A DNA stretch of 51,271 nucleotides from Chitinophagaceae bacterium (GTDB lineage Bacteria > Bacteroidota > Bacteroidia > Chitinophagales > Chitinophagaceae), in assembly GCA_947372105.1 (NCBI GenBank), contig CANBSH010000012.1, forward strand, positions 1 through 51,271, in the 5' to 3' direction. Below the pieces are notes generated by a model, which did no database searches, had not been told where the DNA came from, and saw only the letters and a list, made by a program, of their open reading frames with translations. Made by a program: the position numbers and the translations under genes. Below, piece by piece: positions 8,799-16,078 of this stretch. Position 1 is the first letter of the stretch. The number at the start of each line of letters is the position of its first letter.

Positions 8799-10098
8799 GT
8801 AAGCTATATCCGTTGTTATAGGCTTTCATAAAGTATTCTTTATTGATAGCGTCGTTGGTAAATATTTTTTTATTGTCATCCCAATTTACTTTTTGTCCAG
8901 AACGATATGCAATGTTACCCATTTGAGCAATGGTGGCAATATGAGCGCCCTCTTCAATTGAACAATGCAGTGAGTCTGGAGTATTATTTCTAATAGCGTC
9001 TGTAAAATTTTTCCAATGTAATGCCACTCCGTTATCTACACTTTTTTGCAATGGTATAGCTACTTTATTTTTGGCTTGACGTTCTTCAATGACTTCCCAC
9101 CCGCTTCTATCTAACACTAATGTTCCATTATTACCAATAAAAGCAATTCCATGGTCTCTTCCATAAGATCCATTATCAATACCCATGGCCGAATCCCACA
9201 CCAAATTAAAGTTATCAAATTCATACAATGACGTAAGTGTGTCCGGAGTTTCTTCTGCTAATTCAGGATAAGCAAATTTTCCACCTAAGGCACTTACACT
9301 TTTGGGATTGCCTGCTTTCATTCCTTGTATAGCATAATCTAATAAATGTACTCCCCAATCGGTCATCAATCCTCCTGCATAATCCCAAAACCATCTAAAA
9401 TGAAAATGGAAACGACTACTATTAAATGGCCTTAAGGGTGCAGGGCCTAACCATGTTTTATAATCAATGCCAGCAGGCACTTCACTATTAGCCACCACTG
9501 GTTGAGGGCGCATCCAACCCTGGTAACACCACACTTTAGTTGTACGAATATTTCCCAATTGTCCAGAATGAACCACATCTAAAGCATCACTAAAATGTTT
9601 TTGACTTCTTTGCCATTGTCCAACCTGAACAATACGATTGTATTTATTTTTTGCTGCAATCATAGCATTACATTCTCCGATAGAATTTCCTGCAGGTTTT
9701 TCTACATACACATGTTTTCCGGCAGAACAAGCATTGATCATTTGCAATGCATGCCAATGATCTGGTGTTCCTACGATTACAATATCAATATCTTTCCTGT
9801 CTAATATTTTACGATAATCACTAAAGGTATCTACTTGTGTGACATTAGGCTGCTTCATTAAAAGCTCTGCTTTTCTTTTTTGCAATACCGAGTTGTCAAT
9901 ATCACAAAGAGCGACTACTTCTAAATTTTTTACTGTCAATGCCGCCATGGTATTACTCCATCCCATTCCATTCACACCAATGGTGGCCACTCGTAAAGTG
10001 TCGGTACTAAAAATACTGCTTTGAGCAAATGCATTGGAAGTGAAAAGGGCACCTGACGCTAATGCCGTTTGTTTGATAAAGTTTCTGCGGTTATGCAT
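8788..10098 (-). CDS. Exported Gfo/Idh/MocA family oxidoreductase
   Basis: 436 residues from the ATG at 10098 (MHNRRNFIKQTALASG). The frame also opens at a TTG at 10104. The NRRNF leader is a twin-Arg signal ending near AFAQ, implying Tat export with NAD(P) already bound. The N-terminal Rossmann part has VATIGVNGMG, VVIVGTPDHWHALQ and the family motif EKPAG. The C-terminal part has GGLMTDWGVHLLDYA with the conserved Asp/His pair. The family oxidises or isomerises sugars and inositols; exported Bacteroidota members often act on glycan-derived sugars, but the substrate here is unknown. It runs into the end of the HmuV gene. Confidence 0.9.
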   Translation of the reverse strand: MHNRRNFIKQTALASGALFTSNAFAQSSIFSTDTLRVATIGVNGMGWSNTMAALTVKNLEVVALCDIDNSVLQKRKAELLMKQPNVTQVDTFSDYRKILDRKDIDIVIVGTPDHWHALQMINACSAGKHVYVEKPAGNSIGECNAMIAAKNKYNRIVQVGQWQRSQKHFSDALDVVHSGQLGNIRTTKVWCYQGWMRPQPVVANSEVPAGIDYKTWLGPAPLRPFNSSRFHFHFRWFWDYAGGLMTDWGVHLLDYAIQGMKAGNPKSVSALGGKFAYPELAEETPDTLTSLYEFDNFNLVWDSAMGIDNGSYGRDHGIAFIGNNGTLVLDRSGWEVIEERQAKNKVAIPLQKSVDNGVALHWKNFTDAIRNNTPDSLHCSIEEGAHIATIAQMGNIAYRSGQKVNWDDNKKIFTNDAINKEYFMKAYNNGYSLPKI

Positions 10099-10126
10099 AT
10101 ACAATCGTTTTAAGGTTAGAGCATAA

Positions 10127-10190
10127 AAAAAGCCTGTATTAAATATAATTCATTTTTTAAATTTAAAATGATATTTAATACAGGCTTTTT
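10127..10190 (-). terminator. Long intrinsic terminator of the propeller-receptor operon
   Basis: A perfect 20-base inverted repeat, 10127-10146 against 10171-10190, built on AAAAAGCCTGTATTAAATAT, with a second inner repeat CATTTT/AAAATG (10151-10156, 10165-10170). On the minus strand it follows the receptor stop codon (10206) by about 15 bases and ends in a T run. It is A/T-flanked on both sides and could also act on plus-strand transcripts. Only 28 bases separate it from the next minus-strand start codon. Confidence 0.85.
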
Positions 10191-10205
10191 GAACGGTGTC
10201 TTATG

Positions 10206-12413
10206 CTACCATTTCAAATGCATAGATAGATTTATGACTCTGCCATCCAATGGTGCCCAAATTTCAGGGAATGTGGGGTTCGTAAAAGGAGGCATTAATA
10301 TAGATCCATTTTTATTTTGACGTTTGTCAAATAAGTTTTCACAATTTAATACAAAGGAAGCCTTGCCCACATTGTACCTTAACATGACAGCTGTAAATAA
10401 GTATGGGTCGGTTTTAGTGCCATTGTCCAAATATTGAGTACCCGTGTAAGAGGATTCAATACCTACTCTAAAGTCTTCGTTAAATTCATAAGCAAATACA
10501 GTGGCAAACTTATTTTTAGCGATTAAGGGTAGTTGAGGATGAGTGGAATTGTATTCTCTGCGCGCGTCGGTATATACATAACCAAAATAGATTTCATAAG
10601 GGGCTTTAATAGCTTGTACATAGGATTCCATTCCTTTTGAAACAAGAGGCAGAGAAGCATTGGCATAATAATATAGCGGAGGAATACAACATACTAAACT
10701 TTCACGGTACACGGTTTGTAATAATACAGGCTTATCAACTTTATTGTAAAAGAAAGTTTGATTTAGTGTTAAGTTCCAACCATTCACTTTGGTTTTATAA
10801 TTCACATCATAATTAAATCCAAGTGATTTTTCTGAGACTATGTTCTTAAAATAACCCGCTAAATAATGATAGTCTCTCTCATCCATTTCGGAATTAAATA
10901 AACTAGGTGTTTTGTAACCTTCCCCACCGCCTAAACGCATAGTCACTTTATTATTGACTTTATACATGAGTGAAAGTCGAGGAAGTGCAAAAGTGCCATA
11001 CTCACTATTTTGATCTATTCTAATACCAGATTGCAAAGTAAAACCTTCTGCAAATTTCCAATCATCTTGAATAAACACACCCATAGTCTTAAAGGCTTCA
11101 TTAGGCATATAACTACTATCAGGTACCTGTTTGTTAAACTGTTCACCATTATAATTCAATCCCATGACAAGATTGTGATAATCATATTTTTTAGCATAAG
11201 AAATTTCAGAATACCAACTTGACTGTTTCCCTTTCATTCCAAAAACATTCGTAGTCATATCTCTATCAAAGAAGCTGGCATTTGTTTTTGCAGTTAATTG
11301 TCCCCCGTTTTCTAAAGGTTTCTCCCACACTAAGTCCACTGTATTTCTTACACTTTTATTTTGAATAAAAAATTGATGCTTCGCATCTTTGCTTCCAGAA
11401 AGTACTTGCATGTCTCCGCCGTTTCTATCTTCGTAGTTGAAAGTGTAACCTAGTGTTAGATTAGAATTGTCTTTTCCGTAAACAAAAAAACGAGGGTGAA
11501 CAAAAACACTTTTAACAGCAGGCACATCCGAAAATCCATCTCCATCTACATCTACTTGTTTTTGTTGCGTAGTTCCGGCATACATGGTATAACCTACTTG
11601 TTTATTTCGTCCCGAAAAAAAGGTATTAAAATTGGTTTCCTTTAAACTTGAATAATTCAATGTCAAACTTTTTTCAGGCTTATTTAATTTAGGTTTTTTA
11701 GAAATTAAATTTAACATACCTGCAATGGCGCCACCACCATATAAAGTTGAACTTGCCCCTTTTACTAATTCAATTTGTTGTAAATCCAAAGGGGGTATTT
11801 GTAAAATACTAAAGCTACCCGCATAGCCACCAAATAAGGGCATGCCATCTCGTAAAATTTGGGTGTACTTTCCTTGTAACCCTTGTATACGCATGTCCGC
11901 ATTGCCTGTTGCAGCACTAGTTTGTTGAATTTGAATACCTGCTATATCACCTAATAAACTAGCAATGTTACCTGGCTTAATGCCATTTTCTTCATGCACT
12001 TCTTCGGATCCTAATACTTCTACTTTGGTAGGTAAATCTTCAATTCTTGAGTTGGTTCTAGAGGAAGACACAATCACGACTTCTTCTAAATCTTCTTCTT
12101 CATGACCCAATGCTATTTTAAGATTTACTAAATTTTTTCCAGCAATTTCAATAGTAGTGTCTAATGTTTTATAACCCGTATGGGTAACACTGAGTTGTAA
12201 CTTCCCATTAGCTATATTAGTTAGTATAAATTCGCCTTTGTCATTTGTAACAGCTCCTTTATTAGCTGTCGTTATTTTAATAGAAGCACCTACTAAGGGC
12301 ATAGCAGTTTCTTGATCCACAATTAAACCACTTACAGAATATTGTGCTTGCACTTTTACGAACCCGCTCAATAATAGAAAGCCTAGAATAAAAAGTATTT
12401 TATTTTTCAACAT
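10206..12413 (-). CDS. TonB-dependent outer membrane receptor partnered with a YncE-like protein
   Basis: 735 residues from the ATG at 12413 (a TTG at 12419 is in frame). Signal peptide to about residue 23 (KVQAQ), carboxypeptidase-regulatory-like domain (VSGLIVDQETAMPLVGASI), a TonB-box-like EEVVIVSSSRT, a plug with GIQIQQTSA..NADMRIQGLQGKYTQIL and IELVKGASSTLYGGGAIAGMLNLI, then a barrel ending LSMHLKW. The plug resembles BtuB/colicin-I-receptor-type proteins more than SusC. A CCIPP motif lies in an extracellular-loop region (about residue 575). The upstream beta-propeller gene ends 9 bp before this start, so the two are co-expressed. The ligand is not known. Confidence 0.9.
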   Translation of the reverse strand: MLKNKILFILGFLLLSGFVKVQAQYSVSGLIVDQETAMPLVGASIKITTANKGAVTNDKGEFILTNIANGKLQLSVTHTGYKTLDTTIEIAGKNLVNLKIALGHEEEDLEEVVIVSSSRTNSRIEDLPTKVEVLGSEEVHEENGIKPGNIASLLGDIAGIQIQQTSAATGNADMRIQGLQGKYTQILRDGMPLFGGYAGSFSILQIPPLDLQQIELVKGASSTLYGGGAIAGMLNLISKKPKLNKPEKSLTLNYSSLKETNFNTFFSGRNKQVGYTMYAGTTQQKQVDVDGDGFSDVPAVKSVFVHPRFFVYGKDNSNLTLGYTFNYEDRNGGDMQVLSGSKDAKHQFFIQNKSVRNTVDLVWEKPLENGGQLTAKTNASFFDRDMTTNVFGMKGKQSSWYSEISYAKKYDYHNLVMGLNYNGEQFNKQVPDSSYMPNEAFKTMGVFIQDDWKFAEGFTLQSGIRIDQNSEYGTFALPRLSLMYKVNNKVTMRLGGGEGYKTPSLFNSEMDERDYHYLAGYFKNIVSEKSLGFNYDVNYKTKVNGWNLTLNQTFFYNKVDKPVLLQTVYRESLVCCIPPLYYYANASLPLVSKGMESYVQAIKAPYEIYFGYVYTDARREYNSTHPQLPLIAKNKFATVFAYEFNEDFRVGIESSYTGTQYLDNGTKTDPYLFTAVMLRYNVGKASFVLNCENLFDKRQNKNGSILMPPFTNPTFPEIWAPLDGRVINLSMHLKW

Positions 12414-12422
12414 GTACAATGA

Positions 12423-13424
12423 TTATTTTTTACTTACAACTAAAATTTTAAAACTACCAGACACCATTTTGGCTCTTGTGTTGGGCTTAGCATCTGCTGG
12501 CAATGGTTCAAAATCGGCAGTAGGTAAAAATATTTTATTAGAACTTTCGTCAACTGCAATGGTTCTTGCTCCTTTTAAGGTGGGTATGTTCTCTAATAAT
12601 TTAAAATGATTGGCATCTTCTTCTTTAATAATACTCATGGTACCTTCTCCATTAGAAGTGTATATCATTTTAGTATTATTATTAAATCCAACACCATCAC
12701 AACCATCCCCAATCGCTATAGTAGTTAACATTTCCCCATTTTCTGCATTTATAATTCCTAATAATTTTTCACCCCCAGCGAACAATCTTTTAGTTTTAAG
12801 ATCAATGGCTAAACCGGTCGGAGATTCAATAGGAGCAATACTCCAATGTGCTTCTACTTTCATAGTAGTGACATTGATGACTACAATTTCATTTTTATCT
12901 TCCACATTCACATATACTTTTCCTTTCTCATCACTTACTGCAGTTTCAGGTTTCCCGCCAACGTCAACCGTTCCTATTACTTGATAAGTACTTGCATTAA
13001 TAAAGGTCAAGTTTTTACTTCGACCATTACAAGTAATCATGGTTTTTGAAAAAGGTTCATACATTATGGCATCTGGATTTTCACCTGTAGCAATGGTGTT
13101 CAAAATATTATTTGTAGTAAGATCAAATGCAAATACATTATTTAAACGGCCATTACTTGTAAAACCAATTTTATGAATGGGATCAAAAGCGATTCCATGC
13201 ACTCCAGTTGCATTTGGAATAAAACCAATGGAATCTCCTGAGTTTTTATCTAAAATATTGACTTGGGTACCATGAGAAACAAATAATTTGTTTTCATAAA
13301 CACTTAAGTAGTCCCAGCCTCCGTTACTTTTAATTTGAAATTGTTGGGTGACAGAGTAGTTTGTTTTTTGCGCCAGCATACATAATGGCAAAAGCATTAA
13401 ACCAAATCCAATAAGTTTTTTCAT
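12423..13424 (-). CDS. Exported YncE-like beta-propeller protein
   Basis: 333 residues with a signal peptide (MKKLIGFGLMLLPLCMLAQ) and repeated blades of the form G-I-A-x-D...(K/T)...I-x-V (for example VHGIAFDPIHKIGFTSNG, NPDAIMYEPFSKTMITCNG, PTGLAIDLKTKRLFAGG). This is the seven-bladed 40-residue YVTN/YncE propeller pattern. In enterobacteria yncE neighbours the TonB receptor gene yncD. Here the propeller lies just upstream of a TonB receptor in one operon, which suggests a periplasmic or surface partner for that receptor. Biochemical function is unproven. Confidence 0.85.
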   Translation of the reverse strand: MKKLIGFGLMLLPLCMLAQKTNYSVTQQFQIKSNGGWDYLSVYENKLFVSHGTQVNILDKNSGDSIGFIPNATGVHGIAFDPIHKIGFTSNGRLNNVFAFDLTTNNILNTIATGENPDAIMYEPFSKTMITCNGRSKNLTFINASTYQVIGTVDVGGKPETAVSDEKGKVYVNVEDKNEIVVINVTTMKVEAHWSIAPIESPTGLAIDLKTKRLFAGGEKLLGIINAENGEMLTTIAIGDGCDGVGFNNNTKMIYTSNGEGTMSIIKEEDANHFKLLENIPTLKGARTIAVDESSNKIFLPTADFEPLPADAKPNTRAKMVSGSFKILVVSKK

Positions 13425-13536
13425 ATAAAGTATTTAATGTTGTAAAATTAGAATAAACAAGCTAAAATGAACCAAAGATGGTATGAGCGGTTGTTATTAA
13501 ATTGTTACCTCTTCTTTTGATACTAAATATCATTCA

Positions 13537-14571
13537 TTATACTAATAACAATAGTCCCATCAACCCTAAAAGGTAAATGATAACCACTAAAAAGGAATCC
13601 ACCCCCATTCTAAATATTTGTTTTTTAGAATGAATGACCATACCTGCCATATACACTCCAGTAAGGATAATACCCAATGTTGTGAGATAGATATCAGATG
13701 GTTTTAAATTAGGTAAGATGGCTTCTCCACTTATTAAAGACGCTACTAAAAACAAGACAGGCAAGAATGCGTTTCCGCCAAATATATCGCTCACTGCCAT
13801 ATTATAGTCTCTAATTTTAGCAGAAGCAATTCCTGTTGAAATTTCAGGTAATGCGGTACATAAGGCTAAAATAGTTCCGCCAAATAAAACTCCACTAATA
13901 CCCCATCTAATAGATAATATTTCACCCGTCACTTCTAAGGCCCAACCTGAAAAAAGGGTTATGATAGCTCCCAAAGCTAATACCCACCAAGCTGCAACCA
14001 CCGAACCTTTAAATGTAGATTTAGGCATACGTAAATGATGTACTAGTTCCTCTGGTTTAGGTTTTTGTTTCGTTTCAATCATACTGGCCACTAAAAATAT
14101 AGTCCCTAACCATATTCCAACAATCAACCATTCAAAGGGGGTGGATCTAAAAAATATAAGTTGATTTGAAAATTGTGCACCAAGAATCACTAAGCATAAA
14201 ATAAATATCAAAGCCACGCCTTCTAAAATTAAAATTTTGGAATGTCCTTTTTGTGTTAATGGAGCTGAACGACCCACTCCAAAAACATCAATTAAAACTA
14301 GTACCACTGTTTGTATCGCAATTCCTCCTAAAATATTACTGATAGCAATATCATAATTTTTATGAATGGCTGCAACGATTGTAATAGCGATTTCGGGCAA
14401 GTTGGTAATGATGGCTAAAAAAACCATTCCTCCAAAGGCTTCTCCTAAACCATAATGTGAAGTGATAGCATCAATCGCTTTGGTGAGTTTGATTCCGCTT
14501 ATCCAAATAGCAATAGTCGATGTTACAAATAATAATATTAAAATTAAACTGGACCAATGACTAAAATCCAT
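13537..14571 (-). CDS. Sodium/calcium exchanger family antiporter (CaCA)
   Basis: 344 residues, about ten membrane helices in two homologous halves. The alpha-1 repeat is GGMVFLAIITNLPEIAITIVAA...ISNILGGIAIQT (about 47-90). The alpha-2 repeat is LFGGTILALCTALPEISTGIASA...VSDIFGGNAF (about 225-265). Both keep the Pro-Glu pair that forms the cation site. It exchanges Na+ or H+ for Ca2+ or a related cation across the inner membrane; the exact ion pair cannot be read. It starts 60 bp after the DUF481-like gene on the same strand and is probably co-transcribed with it. Confidence 0.88.
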   Translation of the reverse strand: MDFSHWSSLILILLFVTSTIAIWISGIKLTKAIDAITSHYGLGEAFGGMVFLAIITNLPEIAITIVAAIHKNYDIAISNILGGIAIQTVVLVLIDVFGVGRSAPLTQKGHSKILILEGVALIFILCLVILGAQFSNQLIFFRSTPFEWLIVGIWLGTIFLVASMIETKQKPKPEELVHHLRMPKSTFKGSVVAAWWVLALGAIITLFSGWALEVTGEILSIRWGISGVLFGGTILALCTALPEISTGIASAKIRDYNMAVSDIFGGNAFLPVLFLVASLISGEAILPNLKPSDIYLTTLGIILTGVYMAGMVIHSKKQIFRMGVDSFLVVIIYLLGLMGLLLLV

Positions 14572-14631
14572 ATGAATGATTTGATACTTTAAAGCTAGTT
14601 ATAATTAACGGTTAAACCACAATGACGAAAA

Positions 14632-15438
14632 TCAGAAACTATAAGTCAAGGTTTGGTAAAAGTTATAATGGAAAGAATCTATAGGAACTATAGGTGCTGT
14701 ATCATAAATAAAATCAACATTTAAAGACGTGCTTAATTTCTTGCTTATGGGTAATTGAATTTGATTAAAAGCAGATGTTCTATTACTAAATTTGTTTTGA
14801 TAAGTTCCTGATTGATTAAAAATTCTAAAAATGAATTCAAAATTATTAACAGGATTTAATACAGAATATTTAGCTGTAATATTTAATTTAGGATGATTAA
14901 CTATAATTGCTTGTTGGTAAATTTTAGTTTCATCATTTACTGCAGACCAATTCCATTTTTCATTTTCCATAAACACACCAGCACCACAAAAAAAGTCTTC
15001 TGTTTGTGTATTTTTAAAATGATGAACAATATTCATCCCTAATAAATTTCGATATTCTAATCCTAATCCTCCATCCCATTGATGCTGTATGAAAGTTTCA
15101 AAAAAGAATATACTGTTTAAAACACGATTATTTTTTAATTGAAAATTTCCTACATCTTGAATTGACTGACCCCCATTACTTACTTTGTCAATCTTAGAAT
15201 AAAAAGTGGTGGCATTATTATGTTTTACAAAAGTAAAATCACCGGTATAAAATAGATCTACTAAACTTTTCTTTTGTTGATCTGTAGCAATTGATACAGA
15301 AATGGATGAATGTATTTTTTTAGAAGAGTCTAAAGCAAAGGTTTTGTCAGTATTTAATACTTGAGCTTGCCCCACTGAATAACAAAGAAGAGAAATGAAT
15401 ATAAAAATAAATCGTTTCAAATAGGGATAGAACTTCAT
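14632..15438 (-). CDS. DUF481-like outer membrane beta-barrel protein
   Basis: 268 residues with a signal peptide ending near GQAQ (residue 26), then amphipathic beta strands and a C-terminal aromatic residue (TLTYSF), as expected of an outer membrane barrel. The segment FFFETFIQHQWDGGLGLEYRNLLGMNIVHHF fits the DUF481/YdiY group (small salt-induced outer membrane proteins). It precedes a Na+/Ca2+ exchanger-like gene in the same orientation. The 5' leader (15439 onward) holds a strong hairpin at 15488-15529. The DUF481 assignment is from pattern recognition, not a search. Confidence 0.7.
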   Translation of the reverse strand: MKFYPYLKRFIFIFISLLCYSVGQAQVLNTDKTFALDSSKKIHSSISVSIATDQQKKSLVDLFYTGDFTFVKHNNATTFYSKIDKVSNGGQSIQDVGNFQLKNNRVLNSIFFFETFIQHQWDGGLGLEYRNLLGMNIVHHFKNTQTEDFFCGAGVFMENEKWNWSAVNDETKIYQQAIIVNHPKLNITAKYSVLNPVNNFEFIFRIFNQSGTYQNKFSNRTSAFNQIQLPISKKLSTSLNVDFIYDTAPIVPIDSFHYNFYQTLTYSF

Positions 15439-15757
15439 AATATTTACAATAAATGGCTTTTATAAAATAAATTCACTAAGCAGGTGAATGTACGAGCTTA
15501 CTATAAGGTTTTCTTACAAGCTCATACATACGCTTATTTCTTTAACGAAATTATGATGAATGAAGTATGTTTAAGGCCCATTCAATTTATTTTTTGTACT
15601 CATGTTGAATCTAAATAGAGCTCAACAAATTTTTGAAATTTCATTTAGATGCGTTCCCAATGACGATTTAACCTATTGATTTACAATTATTTAAAATTAA
15701 GTTATACAAAATAATATAAAAGTCTATAAAAATAGTAGACAATATAAAATTATTCCC
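15439..15757 (-). other. Intergenic leader with strong hairpins, no protein gene seen
   Basis: This 319-base stretch upstream of the DUF481-like gene has no credible protein gene. It holds a 12-base stem at 15488-15499/15518-15529 and an 8-base inverted repeat at 15609-15616/15643-15650. TTCAC/GTGAA also pairs near 15474-15490. On the minus strand these would fall in the 5' leader of the gene that starts at 15438. I do not recognise a known riboswitch class. Confidence 0.5.
15488..15529. repeat. 12-bp stem-loop in the DUF481-like gene leader
   Basis: Plus-strand ATGTACGAGCTT (15488-15499) pairs with AAGCTCATACAT (15518-15529) over 12 positions: 11 Watson-Crick pairs plus one position that is a C/A mismatch on the plus strand and a G-U wobble when transcribed from the minus strand. 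The loop contains a further TAAG/CTTA pairing. The wobble suggests that the minus-strand RNA, the leader of the gene starting at 15438, is the structured form. Confidence 0.65.
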
Positions 15758-15765
15758 TATCTTTG
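15758..15765 (+). promoter_or_regulatory. -7 promoter box for the tRNA-like RNA
   Basis: TATCTTTG matches the Bacteroidota -7 consensus TAnnTTTG exactly. No good TTTG -33 box is visible at the expected distance. Transcription on the plus strand would start near 15770-15773, just before the structured region that leads to the tRNA-like domain and the terminator at 16044-16078. Confidence 0.55.
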
Positions 15766-15946
15766 TTTTGTCATCAAGAATCCTTGAATGGATGCCAACT
15801 GAGAGAGGTATACTCCGCGGTGGTAAAATGATGAGGACAATATTGTCAAAATAAAAACATTTATATGATGCAATTTTTCATTTCACTCCCAATTAACTCT
15901 CTATATTTTTCAAGAAATTTAAAGATTAATAATATTATCAACTCAT

Positions 15947-16017
15947 TGTCATGTGGCCGAGTGGGAAGGTAAGGGTCAGCAAAACCCTCAACGATGGTTC
16001 GATCCCATCCTTGACAG
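15947..16017 (+). tRNA. tRNA-Cys(GCA)-like domain with A33, possibly a non-translational tRNA mimic
   Basis: The cloverleaf is: acceptor TGTCATG (15947-15953) with CTTGACA (16010-16016), six pairs and one T-T mismatch; D-arm GCC/GGT with AGTGGGAA loop; anticodon stem AGGGT/ACCCT (15972-15976, 15984-15988) with loop CAGCAAA; four-base variable loop; T-arm GATGG/CCATC with loop TTCGATC. U8, A14, G15-C48, G18, G19, A21, T54, T55, C56, A58 and C61 are all present. The anticodon by position is GCA (Cys). The base before it, universally U33, is A; the first pair is T-A; and the base after the acceptor stem is G, whereas tRNA-Cys needs U73. No CCA is encoded. It is therefore either a decayed tRNA-Cys copy or a tRNA-like domain of a regulatory RNA. 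Confidence 0.6.
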
Positions 16018-16043
16018 CTTCATAAGCAAGCAATCGTTAAATC

Positions 16044-16078
16044 GGGCGGTGTTTCTACACTGCCCTTTGCTTTTTTTT
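16044..16078 (+). terminator. Intrinsic terminator of the tRNA-like RNA
   Basis: GGGCGGTG (16044-16051) pairs with CACTGCCC (16058-16065) with one G-T wobble and a six-base loop, followed by TTTGC and eight T at 16071-16078. The right arm and T run lie inside the 3' end of the minus-strand gene (16055-16633), where they encode its Lys-rich KKKQRAV tail. Confidence 0.85.

Larger units (their letters stand above)
15771..16078 (+). ncRNA. Putative structured noncoding RNA ending in a tRNA-like domain
   Basis: The inferred transcript runs from a TAnnTTTG promoter to an intrinsic terminator, about 308 nt, with no open reading frame of note. The 5' part (about 15768-15847) is rich in pairings: TCAAG/CTTGA at 15773-15786, TTGTC/GACAA (15768-15772 with 15836-15840), and a GACAAT/ATTGTC palindrome at 15836-15847. 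An A/T-rich linker (15848-15945) follows, then a near-complete tRNA fold (15947-16017). I do not recognise a known RNA family: it does not resemble tmRNA, RNase P, 6S, SRP or a common riboswitch. That it is transcribed is an inference from the promoter box, the fold and the terminator. Confidence 0.55.

Noticed and set aside
12412-13049. Plus-strand frames of 65, 124 and 67 codons opposite the YncE-like gene.
   Set aside because: They are antisense shadows of a gene with a clear family and signal peptide.
15571-15644. Two tiny overlapping minus-strand frames (14 and 10 codons, joined ATGA) in the DUF481 gene leader.
   Set aside because: Too short to support; no ribosome binding site or recognisable peptide, and such frames are frequent by chance.
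15829-15852. A hammerhead-ribozyme-like core (TGATGAG, hairpin, AAAA) in the 5' part of the tRNA-like RNA.
   Set aside because: The hammerhead needs CUGANGA and GAAA around stem II; the first C and the G of GAAA are missing, and no cleavage-site stem III is apparent.
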